A stretch of 64,000 bases of DNA from Xanthomonas bromi (GTDB lineage Bacteria > Pseudomonadota > Gammaproteobacteria > Xanthomonadales > Xanthomonadaceae), in contig NZ_FLTX01000032.1 in the NCBI RefSeq assembly GCF_900092025.1, positions 1-64,000 on the forward strand, read 5' to 3'. The notes below the pieces were generated by a model. The model did not search any database. It was not told where the DNA came from and saw nothing but the letters and a program-made list of their open reading frames with translations. The stretch's first letter is position 1, and every line of letters begins with the position of its first letter. The position numbers and the translations under genes are program-made. Below are positions 46,589 through 56,000 of the stretch, in pieces.

Positions 46589-47479
46589 ATGTTCACCACC
46601 CTAGTTGCCGTCGTCGTCGCACTCACGCTGGGCCATCTGGTCCCGGCACAAGTGGCCAGGCTGCGCAATTTCGCCTGGTTCGGCCAGTGGCTGCGTCGGT
46701 TGGACGGTGACGCGGCCGGGCGCGGTGTGTGGCAAGGCCGTTATGGTGTGCTGCTGGTAGTCCTGCCGGCATTGCTGGTGCTGCTGGTGCAGTGGCTGCT
46801 GGACAATGTCTGGCACGGATTTCTGTCGCTGCTGTTCGGCGTGGCGGTGCTGGCCTGGACCTGGGGGCCGCGCGATCTGGATCGCGATGTGGAAGCGGTG
46901 ATCGACGCCGACGAGCCGCACACGCGGCGCGAGGCGATTTCGCACCTGCAGGCCGCCGGCGGCAGCGTGCATGAAGACGCGCCGTCGCTGGTGGAAGCGG
47001 TCGTGGTCAATGGCCTGCGCCGCTGGTTCGCGGTGCTGTGGTGGTTTATGTTGCTGGGGCCGTTCGGCGCGGTGTTGTACCGACTGACTGCTTTAGCGGT
47101 GGAAAGCCCGCTGGCGGCCTTGCTGCCGCCACGCACTTTGGCCGGCGCACGCTGGTTGCTGGCGGTGCTGGAATGGCCGGTGGCGCAGCTGATGACGGCG
47201 TCGATGGCGCTGGTGGGTAACTTCGACACCGTGTTCCGTGCCTGGCGGCAAGCGCATGGCACCCGTTGGTCGCTGGAACCGCATTTTCTCGGCGCCGTCG
47301 CACGTGCCAGCGTCAGCGCAGAGCTGCGCGAAGAAGCGCACGACTACACCGATTCGGGCCTGGCCCCCGTCTGGCGCCGCCTGCCGGAAGTCCGCGATGC
47401 GATGAGCCTGGTCTGGCGCGTGCTGCTGCTGTGGTTGGTGGTCCTGGCGTTGCTGGTGATTGCGGGGTGGGTGCGGTGA
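46589..47479 (+). CDS. ampE: AmpE-like membrane protein
   Basis: 296 residues with about four membrane helices and the AmpE/CobD-type region (RREAISHLQAAGG; WFAVLWWFMLLGPFGAVLYR). AmpE in enterobacteria accompanies AmpD in beta-lactamase induction; here ampD is not adjacent, so the role is less clear. GAGGAGGTC lies just before the ATG. Confidence 0.82.
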   Translation: MFTTLVAVVVALTLGHLVPAQVARLRNFAWFGQWLRRLDGDAAGRGVWQGRYGVLLVVLPALLVLLVQWLLDNVWHGFLSLLFGVAVLAWTWGPRDLDRDVEAVIDADEPHTRREAISHLQAAGGSVHEDAPSLVEAVVVNGLRRWFAVLWWFMLLGPFGAVLYRLTALAVESPLAALLPPRTLAGARWLLAVLEWPVAQLMTASMALVGNFDTVFRAWRQAHGTRWSLEPHFLGAVARASVSAELREEAHDYTDSGLAPVWRRLPEVRDAMSLVWRVLLLWLVVLALLVIAGWVR

Positions 47480-47660
47480 GCGCTGCTTAACCGGTCGCTA
47501 GCAGCAGCGCTGTGCCAGTCATAGTTTGATCGCATGCTGACAGCTCAGGCGACTTTACTGACACGCCAGTTTCACGAAACGTCTTACGCAGGTGTCGCCG
47601 CGTCCCACAACAGCGTTGCGCCATGCCAACGCCTTCGTCGGTCTCTTCCAGCGCCTCGCC

Positions 47661-48068
47661 TCAACCTGGGGCAAGCCACGTAAACGGTGGCCAGGGTAGA
47701 TTTCTTGCGACCCAGAACCCGGGCAGTAGCGTCACCCAAAGCCATGGAGAGCCCAACAATCTGGCGAGCGGCCTCAGACGCTTGGGTTGCCAGCCGAGAT
47801 GCCATAGTGCCACCCACGGGATCAGCAACAACAGCCCGACCGCAAGAACATTCATTTTGACGGCTGTGACTACATCGCCATGTGCCAGCGCATGCAAAGC
47901 ACGGGTGATACCGCACCCTGCACAATAAAAACCAGTGAGCGAGTGGAAGATGCAGGGCGGAAATGGGTTTCCTGGAAGATTCGGATCGAACTTCCAAAAA
48001 ATCCAAAGACCCGCACCCGCTGCTGCAGCAGCGGGTGCGAGCGAAAGCTGGAGCAGGCGTCTAGACAC
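47661..48068 (-). CDS. DUF2752 membrane protein
   Basis: 135 residues. Family core PCIFHSLTGFYCAGCGITRALHAL with CxxC, and three membrane helices. Function unknown. Its start is 2 bp after the stop of the CD225 gene, so the two are cotranscribed. Confidence 0.85.
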   Translation of the reverse strand: MSRRLLQLSLAPAAAAAGAGLWIFWKFDPNLPGNPFPPCIFHSLTGFYCAGCGITRALHALAHGDVVTAVKMNVLAVGLLLLIPWVALWHLGWQPKRLRPLARLLGSPWLWVTLLPGFWVARNLPWPPFTWLAPG

Positions 48069-48070
48069 GC

Positions 48071-48451
48071 TTATTTCGAGTTCTCGATCTGCTGCTGCAT
48101 TTCAATGATACGTTCCTTGTAGCCCTCAACGCCGACACTAGCGATTGAGACAACCCAAATCAGCAGTCCGAGCACGAAAATCCCAGTGGTGATCCAGGCC
48201 ATCATTTTTGCAGTGCTCGATGCCTTCACCGCTCCCGGAAGGTCGCCCACGTTGAGCAAAGGATTGACCTTCGCAGCAAAGATGATCGCCACGACGCCGG
48301 TGACAATGCCCGGGATCGTCCAGCATGAACAGCAGATCACAAGGCAAAGAACCGTCATTGTGATCGACCAGGCCAGATGATTTCGAATCGGCTGGACAGG
48401 CGGCGGCACGGCGGAAGGCTGCGTATGTATCGGCGGCGGGATGGCACTCAT
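48071..48451 (-). CDS. CD225/dispanin-family membrane protein
   Basis: 126 residues. Pro-rich N-terminus, then two membrane segments with the dispanin pattern (NHLAWSITMTVLCLVICCSC, GIVTGVVAIIFAAKVN, then TAKMMAWITTGIFVLGLLIW). Related to eukaryotic IFITM proteins in fold only. Bacterial members are usually found, as here, next to a DUF2752 gene. Function unknown. Confidence 0.82.
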   Translation of the reverse strand: MSAIPPPIHTQPSAVPPPVQPIRNHLAWSITMTVLCLVICCSCWTIPGIVTGVVAIIFAAKVNPLLNVGDLPGAVKASSTAKMMAWITTGIFVLGLLIWVVSIASVGVEGYKERIIEMQQQIENSK

Positions 48452-48687
48452 GGTGAAGCTCCTTGGGTGGTAAACAACAGCGAGAGGGTGAAGTAGGTAC
48501 TGAGTGCCTCGCAGATGCGACGCGGCGTTGCCCGATCACGGCGGACGGGTCTGACGAAGATGCGGCGCATCACCCATATTTCCCAGCATGCGCTGCAGCG
48601 TCCGCTTGGCGGTCGCGGCGGCAAAGCGTGCAGTGGCGCACAGGCTACTCGCGGCGCGCAATGGACGCAAAGCCGCATCTGCCGGGC

Positions 48688-50610
48688 TCAGGGCTGATCC
48701 TGACGCAGTGCGCGCACGTGTCGTTCGAGCAGCGCGGCACTGGCTTGATCGCCGGCAACCGCTGCGCCCGCCGCCACTTCGATCTGCGCGCGCATCCGCC
48801 GCAGCACCCGCATGCGGCCCAGGCGCGTGTCGCGCCGGCTCCACATGCTCGACCACATGCCCCGCAGCGCCATCGGAATGACCGGCACGCTGCGGCGCTG
48901 CAGAATCTTTTCCACGCCGGATTTGAATGGCGCAATCTCACCATCCTTGGTCAACGCGCCTTCCGGGAAAATGCACACCAGCTCGCCATCGGCCAAGGCG
49001 GCATCGATGCGGTCGAAGGCCTGTTGCATCAGCGCCGGATCTTCGCGCGCGCCGGCGATCGGGATGGCCTTGGCGGTACGGAAGATCCAGCGCATCACCG
49101 GGATGCGGAAGATCTTGTAATACATGACAAAACGCACCGGGCGCGGGATCACCGCCGACAGGATCAGCGCGTCCATGTAGCTGACGTGGTTGCACACCAG
49201 CAATGCGGCGCCGTCGTCGGGCACGTGCGTGTCGATATCGCGCGTGCGCAGCCGGTACAGCACGCTCACCAGCATCCAGCTGAGGAAGCGCATCAGGAAC
49301 TCGGGTACCAGGGTGAAGATCCACAGCGCCACCAGCGTATTGGCGATCGCCAGCGCCAGGAACACCTGCGGAATGCTCAGTCCCGGCAGCGGAATCCGCA
49401 CTCCGAATAGCACCACCTGCGGCAACTGCAGCGCGATGCCGATCACTGCGGCGGCCACAATGAACAACGCGTTCTGGATATTGAGCCCGGCGATCACGCG
49501 CGACAGCTCGGCCTTGGGCGTGCGGCTCTGGATCAGCGCGAACAACGGCACCACGAACAAGCCGGTGAACAGGCCGATGCCGACCAGATCGATGATCAAC
49601 CGCACGCTGCCGGCCTGCTGCACGAACTGGCCGATCGACAGATCGCTCAACGGCGCGGCGCCGGGGCGGGCGAAATACAGATCCAGCAGGAATGCGCTGA
49701 TGCCGAACGCGCCCAGCGGCACCAAGCCGATTTCCACCGTGCGCCCGGACAGCCGTTCGCACAGGAGCGAGCCGACGCCGGTGCCGATCGAAAACAGCGC
49801 CAGCGCGAACACGTACAGATCTTGCTGGCCGCCGAGGTTGAGCTGCGCGTAGGTAGGCAGCTGCGCGGTGAGCACGGTGCCGACGAACCAGAACCACGAC
49901 ACGCCCAACACCGCGTTGCGCACCGCCGGCGTGCGCCGGGTCAGGCGCATGATGGCGCGCGATTCGGGGATGGGGTTCCAATTGATCTTCAGTTCGGGCG
50001 CGCCGGCGTCCACGCGCGGTACCAGCCGCGCCACCAGATTGCCGGTGACGGCAATTGCGATCACCGCAGTGGCCGCCGCCTCCGGACCATGGCTGCCGGC
50101 AATCTGGAAGATCAGACCGCCGAAAATCATGCCGCACAGGATCGAGATCGCGGTGCCCATTTCGACCAGGCCGTTGCCGCCGGTCAGTTCTTCCGGCTTC
50201 AGCACCGAGGGCAGGATCGAATATTTCACCGGCCCGAACAGCGTGGACTGCAGGCCCGTGCAGAACAGCGCAATCAGCAGGATCACCATGTTCTCGGTGA
50301 TGAAGCCGACGGCCGCCAGCGACATGATCGCAATCTCCATCGTGGTGGTGATCACGATGAGCTTCTGTTTTTCCAGCTTCTCGGCGATCTGCCCGGCCAG
50401 CGCGGAGCACAGGAAGTACGGCAGGATGAACAATGCCGGCGCCAGGTTCGTATACAGCGTGCGCTGTGCGGCATCGATGCCGAGATAGAACAACAGGCCG
50501 ATGATGGCCTGGCGATACACGTTGTCGTTGAACGCGCCCAATGCCTGGACGGCGAAGAACGGCAAGAACCGGCGCTGCCTGAGCAGGGCGAACTGACTGT
50601 GACCGGACAT
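48688..50610 (-). CDS. LplT-PlsC fusion: MFS lysophospholipid flippase plus acyltransferase
   Basis: 640 residues. The N-terminal 420 are an LplT-type MFS transporter (ALGAFNDNVYRQAIIGLLF start, twelve helices). Residues about 440-600 are a 1-acylglycerophosphate acyltransferase with the HX4D motif NHVSYMDAL and FPEGALTKDG. The acyl-ACP synthetase part of E. coli Aas is missing. It probably flips lysophospholipid inward and reacylates it. Stand-alone on the minus strand. Confidence 0.88.
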   Translation of the reverse strand: MSGHSQFALLRQRRFLPFFAVQALGAFNDNVYRQAIIGLLFYLGIDAAQRTLYTNLAPALFILPYFLCSALAGQIAEKLEKQKLIVITTTMEIAIMSLAAVGFITENMVILLIALFCTGLQSTLFGPVKYSILPSVLKPEELTGGNGLVEMGTAISILCGMIFGGLIFQIAGSHGPEAAATAVIAIAVTGNLVARLVPRVDAGAPELKINWNPIPESRAIMRLTRRTPAVRNAVLGVSWFWFVGTVLTAQLPTYAQLNLGGQQDLYVFALALFSIGTGVGSLLCERLSGRTVEIGLVPLGAFGISAFLLDLYFARPGAAPLSDLSIGQFVQQAGSVRLIIDLVGIGLFTGLFVVPLFALIQSRTPKAELSRVIAGLNIQNALFIVAAAVIGIALQLPQVVLFGVRIPLPGLSIPQVFLALAIANTLVALWIFTLVPEFLMRFLSWMLVSVLYRLRTRDIDTHVPDDGAALLVCNHVSYMDALILSAVIPRPVRFVMYYKIFRIPVMRWIFRTAKAIPIAGAREDPALMQQAFDRIDAALADGELVCIFPEGALTKDGEIAPFKSGVEKILQRRSVPVIPMALRGMWSSMWSRRDTRLGRMRVLRRMRAQIEVAAGAAVAGDQASAALLERHVRALRQDQP

Positions 50611-50678
50611 GCAATTTCCTTTGCGAACGCGCGCAGCCTAGCAGGCTTCCACGGCGCGCTGGTGGATGGCGGTTGCGC

Positions 50679-51581
50679 TCAGCGGCTGATACGTGCCGGC
50701 GGCTTGCGTTGCGCGAGCTGGGCACGCAGCAAGGCCACGAAGGCGCGCGCGGCCGGGCTGGGGTCGGGACGCCACACCGCGTAGGTCAGAAAGCGGTAAC
50801 GCTCCTTCAACGCGACCGTGACCACACCGCGCATGGCGCCGGCCATGGTCTGCGGAACGATGCCCACGCCCAGGTCGGCGGCGACCAGTTCGCGCACCAG
50901 ATCGGCATGCGTGACTTCGTATTGCTGGCGCTGCCGTAGCCCGGCCTGGTCGAAGGCCGCATCGACGATGCCGCGTACCCCGGCACCGGCCACCAGCCCG
51001 GCCATGGGTTCGTCTTCCAGCTCGGCCAGGGCCACCCGCTTGCGCGCGGCAAAGCGATGGCTGGGGGCGACGATCAGGGCCAACGCCTCTTCATGCAGCA
51101 ACAAGCGCTGTGCCGGCAGCGCGACCTGCGGGCCGACGCCCACCAGCGCGACATCCAGGCGGCCTTCGCCCAGATCGTGCAGCAAGGCCTCGCTCATGGC
51201 GGTGCGCAGATGCACATCGACCCGCGCATGCGCGCTGCGGAACTGATGCAGCAACGTCGGCAACTGCACGGTGGTGAGCGAGGAGATCTGTCCCAACGCG
51301 AGCCGCCCGCGCACGGTGCCCAGGGCCTGGGCCATTTCCTCGTGCAGGCGCTCGGCGGCGCGCAGGGTCTGGCGGGCGTTGTGCAGGAACACCTCGCCGG
51401 CGGCGGTGGGCCGCACCTGGCGGGTGCCGCGTTCGAACAGGCGCGCGCCTAGCGATTCTTCGATCTTGGCGACCTGGTGGCTGAGTGCCGATTGCACGGT
51501 GTTGCAGCGGCGCGCGGCAGCGGTGAATCCGCCTTCTTCGGCCACGGCCACGGCAAATTCCAGTTGGCGCAGGGTGAGCAT
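50679..51581 (-). CDS. LysR-type transcriptional regulator
   Basis: 300 residues from MLTLRQLEFAVAVAEEGGFT at 51581. N-terminal winged HTH (AARRCNTVQSALSHQVAKIE) and a two-lobe effector domain. Divergent from an MFS exporter with a 97-bp spacer, so it likely controls that exporter in response to its substrate. Ligand unknown. Confidence 0.92.
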   Translation of the reverse strand: MLTLRQLEFAVAVAEEGGFTAAARRCNTVQSALSHQVAKIEESLGARLFERGTRQVRPTAAGEVFLHNARQTLRAAERLHEEMAQALGTVRGRLALGQISSLTTVQLPTLLHQFRSAHARVDVHLRTAMSEALLHDLGEGRLDVALVGVGPQVALPAQRLLLHEEALALIVAPSHRFAARKRVALAELEDEPMAGLVAGAGVRGIVDAAFDQAGLRQRQQYEVTHADLVRELVAADLGVGIVPQTMAGAMRGVVTVALKERYRFLTYAVWRPDPSPAARAFVALLRAQLAQRKPPARISR

Positions 51582-51678
51582 GCGATCTCGAAACAAGATG
51601 GAAACAGTGAAAACACTACATTGGAAAGATGCCTTGCCGTTGCCCACACTGCGTCCATTCCTTCAGCAGGCCTTTGCC

Positions 51679-52869
51679 ATGATCGCCGACGCCACCGCCC
51701 ATCCGCCATTGCCGCGCCGCCTGGTGCTGTTGATGGCCGCCGCTACCGGGCTGGCGGTGGCGAGCAATTACTACGCCCAGCCGCTGCTGGAAACACTTGC
51801 GCAGTCGTTCGGGATCCAGGTGCGCGGCGCCGGTGCGGTGGTCACGGCCGCGCAGCTGGCTTACGCGGCGGGGTTGCTGTTGCTGGTGCCATTGGGCGAC
51901 CGGCTGGAGCGACGCGGCCTGATCGTTGGCCTGTTCGTGCTCAGCGCGCTGGGCCTGCTGGTCAGCGCCAGTTCGCACAGTTTCGCGATGTTGCTGGTCG
52001 GCACGATCATGACCGGCGCCAGCTCGGTGGCGGCGCAGATCCTGGTACCGTTCGCCGCCACGCTGGCCGCGCCCAACGAGCGCGGGCGGGTGATCGGGAC
52101 GGTGATGAGCGGCTTGCTGCTGGGCATCTTGCTGGCACGCACCGCGGCCGGCGTGCTGGCAAGTGTGGGCGGTTGGCATACGGTGTACTGGATCGCCTCG
52201 GCCGCGTTATTGCTCACCGCCGGGTTGTTGTGGCGGGGGCTGCCGCGCCATCCGGGCAATGCGCACTTGTCGTACCCGCAGTTGGTGGGCTCGGTGCTGA
52301 CGCTGCTGCGCGACGATGCGGTGCTGCGTTCGCGCTCGGTACTGGGCGGGCTGATCTTTGCCGGTTTCAGCATGTTCTGGACCACCCTGGCGTTTCTGTT
52401 GTCCGGGCCGAGCTATGGCTATGGCACGGCGGTGATCGGGGTGTTCGGCTTGATCGGAGCGGCCGGTGCGTTGGCCGCCAATCGCTCGGGTCATTGGTCC
52501 GATCGCGGTCATGGCGATCGCGTGAGCTGGGGCGGGCTGGCGATGTTGCTGCTGTCGTGGGGCCTGCTGGCCTTTGCGCCGTACTCGATCGCGTTGCTGA
52601 TCGTCGGTGTGCTGCTGCTGGATATCGCGGTGCAGGGCGTGCATATCGCCAACCAGAGCGTGATCTATCAACGCAATCCGACTGCGCGCAATCGCATCAC
52701 TTCGGCCTACATCACCTGCTATTTCATCGGTGGTGCGGTGGGCTCGACCCTGGGCACGGCAGCGTATGCGCAGGCCGGCTGGATGGGCGTGGTGACCGGT
52801 GGCGCGGTGCTGGCTGCAGCGGCGCTGGGTTGGGTGGGATTGAGCGTGGCGCGCAAGCAATGGAAGTGA
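51679..52869 (+). CDS. MFS transporter (sugar-efflux/drug exporter type)
   Basis: 396 residues from MIADATAHPPLPRRLVL; twelve membrane helices with MFS loop motif GDRLERRGLIV after helix 2. Member of the MFS group with ASNYYAQPLLE at the start of helix 1. Substrate unknown. Divergent from the LysR gene. Confidence 0.88.
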   Translation: MIADATAHPPLPRRLVLLMAAATGLAVASNYYAQPLLETLAQSFGIQVRGAGAVVTAAQLAYAAGLLLLVPLGDRLERRGLIVGLFVLSALGLLVSASSHSFAMLLVGTIMTGASSVAAQILVPFAATLAAPNERGRVIGTVMSGLLLGILLARTAAGVLASVGGWHTVYWIASAALLLTAGLLWRGLPRHPGNAHLSYPQLVGSVLTLLRDDAVLRSRSVLGGLIFAGFSMFWTTLAFLLSGPSYGYGTAVIGVFGLIGAAGALAANRSGHWSDRGHGDRVSWGGLAMLLLSWGLLAFAPYSIALLIVGVLLLDIAVQGVHIANQSVIYQRNPTARNRITSAYITCYFIGGAVGSTLGTAAYAQAGWMGVVTGGAVLAAAALGWVGLSVARKQWK

Positions 52870-52991
52870 GCGTGGAAGGCGACGAGGCGATTTAGCCGAG
52901 GGCGGTTGCTCTGCTTGCAGTACTCGGCATCGCGCTGCACATGGCTGCTGCTTCGGCGGCGCCGCGCCCAGGCCTGACGATCAAGAAGGCG

Positions 52992-55205
52992 CTAGACCTT
53001 GTTGATCGCCAGACGCGGCGGGTTCTCTGCCGCCGCCGTTGTCACCGCCAGCGCTGCAGCGCGCAGCTTGGGCAGCAGCCGCAGCGTCAACGCCAGCTGG
53101 TCGCGGACCAGGCGCTGTTTAGGCGGTAACTGCACGGCGTGTTGTTCCAGTGCTTCGGCGATGGCGAGTTCTTCGCTTTCATCATGCACCGGCAGCGGTT
53201 GGCGTTGGCCCAGCGCGCTGGCGATTTCGCTCAGTGCGCGCTGCAGATATTCGCCGGCCTGTGCGATGGCGGCATCGTGTTCGCCCTCGAGCGCGGCGCG
53301 ATGCGCACCCAGTGCAGACAAATAGCCGAGCAAGGTGTTGGACAACGCCAGAAAGCGAAACCCTGCATCCAGATTGCGTCGGTAGCGGCCGGGTTCGCGC
53401 AGCATATTGGACAGCGCCACCGACAACGCGGCATCGGCGTTGTGCATGTCGCGGCGCGCGATGCGGTAGGGCAGATCGTCGCGCATGCCGCTGGCGTATT
53501 GCTCCAGCACCTGGGTGAGGTACCGCGCGCAACTGGCCAGCACCGTGGCCATCACCTGGTTGAGGCGACGGCCCTGCCAATCCGGCAGGATCAGGAACGA
53601 GACGGCGGCGGCGATGGCGCAGCCGATCAGCGTGTCGATCAGGCGCGGCCAGATCAGCACGAAGCCATTGCCGAGCAGATTGAAGCAGAGCAGCGCCATC
53701 ACCGTGATGCCGGCGGTGGCCAGCATGTAGCGATCGGTGCGGGTGATGAAGAACACCAGCGCGCCGGTCAACGCCAGCAGCAGTTGCACTTCGGTGCCGG
53801 GGAACAGCTGCATCAGCGCCCAGGTGGCAACCAGACCGATCAAGGTGCCGGCGATACGTTGCACCAGCCGCAAGCGGGTGGCGCCGTAATTGGGCCGGCA
53901 CACGAACGCGGTGGTCAGCAGGATCCAGTAGCCGTTGTCGGCATGGATGGATTGCATGATGGCGTAGCCGACCACCAGCGCGATGGCCATGCGCAGGCCG
54001 TGGCGGAACAGCACCGAGCCGGGCGTGAGTTGCTGGCTCAGGCGCGCGGCCATTTCGCGCAAGGTGTGCGGCGAGGAATCGCGCAGCCGGGTGTCGAGGT
54101 TGTCGCTGGTGGAATCGGATAGCGCCGCTTCCGAGAGCTTGCGTTCGATGGTCTGCAGATTGGTCACCAGCAGTTCTAGCGCGCCAAGCAAGCGGGCGAG
54201 CGCGGGGTCGGCGCGCGCATGCAGATAATCCAGCGACTGGCGCAGGTCTTCGGTGGCCAGGCGGCTGTTGTCGCCGTAATCGAACGGGTGGCGCAGGCGG
54301 ATCGCTTCGCCCAATGCCGCGCAGGCCTTGCCTTGCAATGCGAGCAGGCGCTGGCAGCGGTACAGCACATCGCTATGGAAGAACGCATCGGTCAGCGCTT
54401 CGTAGGGATAGTGCGACGAGCTGGCGCGCTCATGGAATTCCTGCGCCATGTAATAGAGACGGAAATACAGGCCCGATTGCACGCCCGGTCGCCCCGAGCG
54501 CCCGAAGCGGCTCATGATCGCGGTCTTGGCCGCGTTGAGCGCGCCGACCACCTTGGCGTTCTGTTCGGCCAATGCCAGCCGGCGTGCGTGCAGGTCGCTC
54601 TGGCGCACCGGTTCGAACAGATCGGCCTTGAGCTTGAGATAGCGGCCCAGCTCGAAAAACAACCGCGACAGTCGCTCGCGCACCGGGCGATTGGCGAACA
54701 GGATGGTCCACAGAATGGAGAGCACGCCGTACCAGGTGGCGCCGACCAACAGCAACGCTGCGCCATGCCAGGCGACCAGCGGATCGTGGCTGCCGTGCTG
54801 GTCCATGCCGATCATGGCGTAGATCGACAACGCCACCGTGGCCTGCGCGATCGAGGCATAGCGTTCGCCCAGCGCGCCGAGCAGGGTCAGCGAAAACGTC
54901 GCCAATGCCATGCCGATCACGAACGGCAGCGGATACGGAAACAGCAGCACTACCGCAGCAGCGGCGGCGGCAAAACAGAGCAGCGACAACAGCACCGATT
55001 TGATGCGGCCCAGCCAGTTGTCGTCGGTCTCGGCGATGGCGCTGGCAATCGCGCCGAGGAACAGCGCCGGTACCGCAGTGAGTTGCTGCCAGTGCCAGCA
55101 CACGCCCATCGCCACCGCCAGCGCGATAAACACACGCAGGCCATAGCTGGCCTTTTCATGGGCCCACAGACGGCTGAGGCAGGATTCGAAGGAAGTGGTG
55201 GTCAC
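52992..55205 (-). CDS. FUSC/YccS-family inner-membrane protein
   Basis: 737 residues. Two blocks of about five membrane helices (15-160 and 405-530), each followed by a cytoplasmic region; family segments ALAVAMGVCWHWQQLTAVPA and GYWILLTTAFVCRPNYGATR. Members include YccS and the aromatic acid or fusaric acid exporters. No partner MFP/OMF genes are adjacent, so a YccS-like role is more likely. Confidence 0.88.
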   Translation of the reverse strand: MTTTSFESCLSRLWAHEKASYGLRVFIALAVAMGVCWHWQQLTAVPALFLGAIASAIAETDDNWLGRIKSVLLSLLCFAAAAAAVVLLFPYPLPFVIGMALATFSLTLLGALGERYASIAQATVALSIYAMIGMDQHGSHDPLVAWHGAALLLVGATWYGVLSILWTILFANRPVRERLSRLFFELGRYLKLKADLFEPVRQSDLHARRLALAEQNAKVVGALNAAKTAIMSRFGRSGRPGVQSGLYFRLYYMAQEFHERASSSHYPYEALTDAFFHSDVLYRCQRLLALQGKACAALGEAIRLRHPFDYGDNSRLATEDLRQSLDYLHARADPALARLLGALELLVTNLQTIERKLSEAALSDSTSDNLDTRLRDSSPHTLREMAARLSQQLTPGSVLFRHGLRMAIALVVGYAIMQSIHADNGYWILLTTAFVCRPNYGATRLRLVQRIAGTLIGLVATWALMQLFPGTEVQLLLALTGALVFFITRTDRYMLATAGITVMALLCFNLLGNGFVLIWPRLIDTLIGCAIAAAVSFLILPDWQGRRLNQVMATVLASCARYLTQVLEQYASGMRDDLPYRIARRDMHNADAALSVALSNMLREPGRYRRNLDAGFRFLALSNTLLGYLSALGAHRAALEGEHDAAIAQAGEYLQRALSEIASALGQRQPLPVHDESEELAIAEALEQHAVQLPPKQRLVRDQLALTLRLLPKLRAAALAVTTAAAENPPRLAINKV

Positions 55206-55322
55206 GGTGGCATTATTGCCGCAGGCACGCTTTACCGGTGTGGAAAGCGGCTAGTTCTTTGTCAGTAGGGCGGCTTACCAACGGGCTCCGCACATGCTCA
55301 GGCTTGTTCGGAGCGCTCGCGG

Positions 55323-55358
55323 GCCAGCCGATGTCGCTGCCATGGAAGGCGCAGGCCC
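55323..55358. repeat. Degenerate second copy of the purD 3' end
   Basis: 33 of 36 bases match 57371-57406 inside purD, including an uninterrupted 18-bp block, in the same orientation. Similarity fades on both sides. The two copies flank the ATPase/DUF4276 genes, as direct repeats do at an insertion. Confidence 0.8.
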
Positions 55359-55412
55359 CTCGGGTCTGTTGCAGGTTGTAGGTTGCAGGGACGGCGCCCA
55401 TCAAATGACGGT

Positions 55413-56000
55413 CTATTTTGGGGCCGGAATAGCCAATAGTTCCGCTTCCATTCGTCTGACGCCGGTCACCAGATTGCGAAAGCTCGCAGAGCGAGCGTTG
55501 TCCAATTGAAGGTACTTCCCGATCTCCCGCGAGCCAGCCACCTTTTGATACCGGTTGCCTGTTATTAACTTGAGCTCCTTACTCGGATTTCCAATAGCGT
55601 CTGGCGATCTGAACTTGCGATTATTCTGATGAGAGGCAAGCTTACTCATCTTTAGAGCCATTCCGACCGCCGCGAGGTCGGCGAGGTAGAAAGTCTCAAG
55701 CTCCGTGCAAGCGATTCTCACTAGGCAGAATTGAATTCTTCCAGAAAGCCTGCAAGTTTCCAGTAGATTTTGCTTGACCGCTCGACAGTCAGGGTGGCTG
55801 TCGAGATCTCTCAGTATAACGAATCGGGCTAGTGGATTTTGGTATCCGCGAATACGGCGTTCCAATTGTTTTTCCAAATCTTGTTTACCTTCGAAAGCGA
55901 TAAGCCGATATTGGATGTCATCTGACAAGATCCGAGGTAATAAGCTTTCCAGCATGGCTCGAGCGGAAGGCTCCTCCAGAAGAAAGACAAGTTCCCTCAT
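55413..56000 (-). CDS. DUF4276 family protein, TOPRIM-like nuclease candidate
   Basis: 195 residues from MRELVFLLEEPSARAMLES at 56000. Acidic residues Glu9/Glu10 in the first strand and Asp65/Asp67 in VILRDLDSHPDC are in the arrangement of TOPRIM domains (Glu then DxD). DUF4276 proteins are usually encoded next to an AAA ATPase, as here with a 4-bp ATGA overlap. It may be the nuclease partner of an OLD-like system split into two genes. The catalytic role is inferred, not shown. Confidence 0.82.
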   Translation of the reverse strand: MRELVFLLEEPSARAMLESLLPRILSDDIQYRLIAFEGKQDLEKQLERRIRGYQNPLARFVILRDLDSHPDCRAVKQNLLETCRLSGRIQFCLVRIACTELETFYLADLAAVGMALKMSKLASHQNNRKFRSPDAIGNPSKELKLITGNRYQKVAGSREIGKYLQLDNARSASFRNLVTGVRRMEAELLAIPAPK

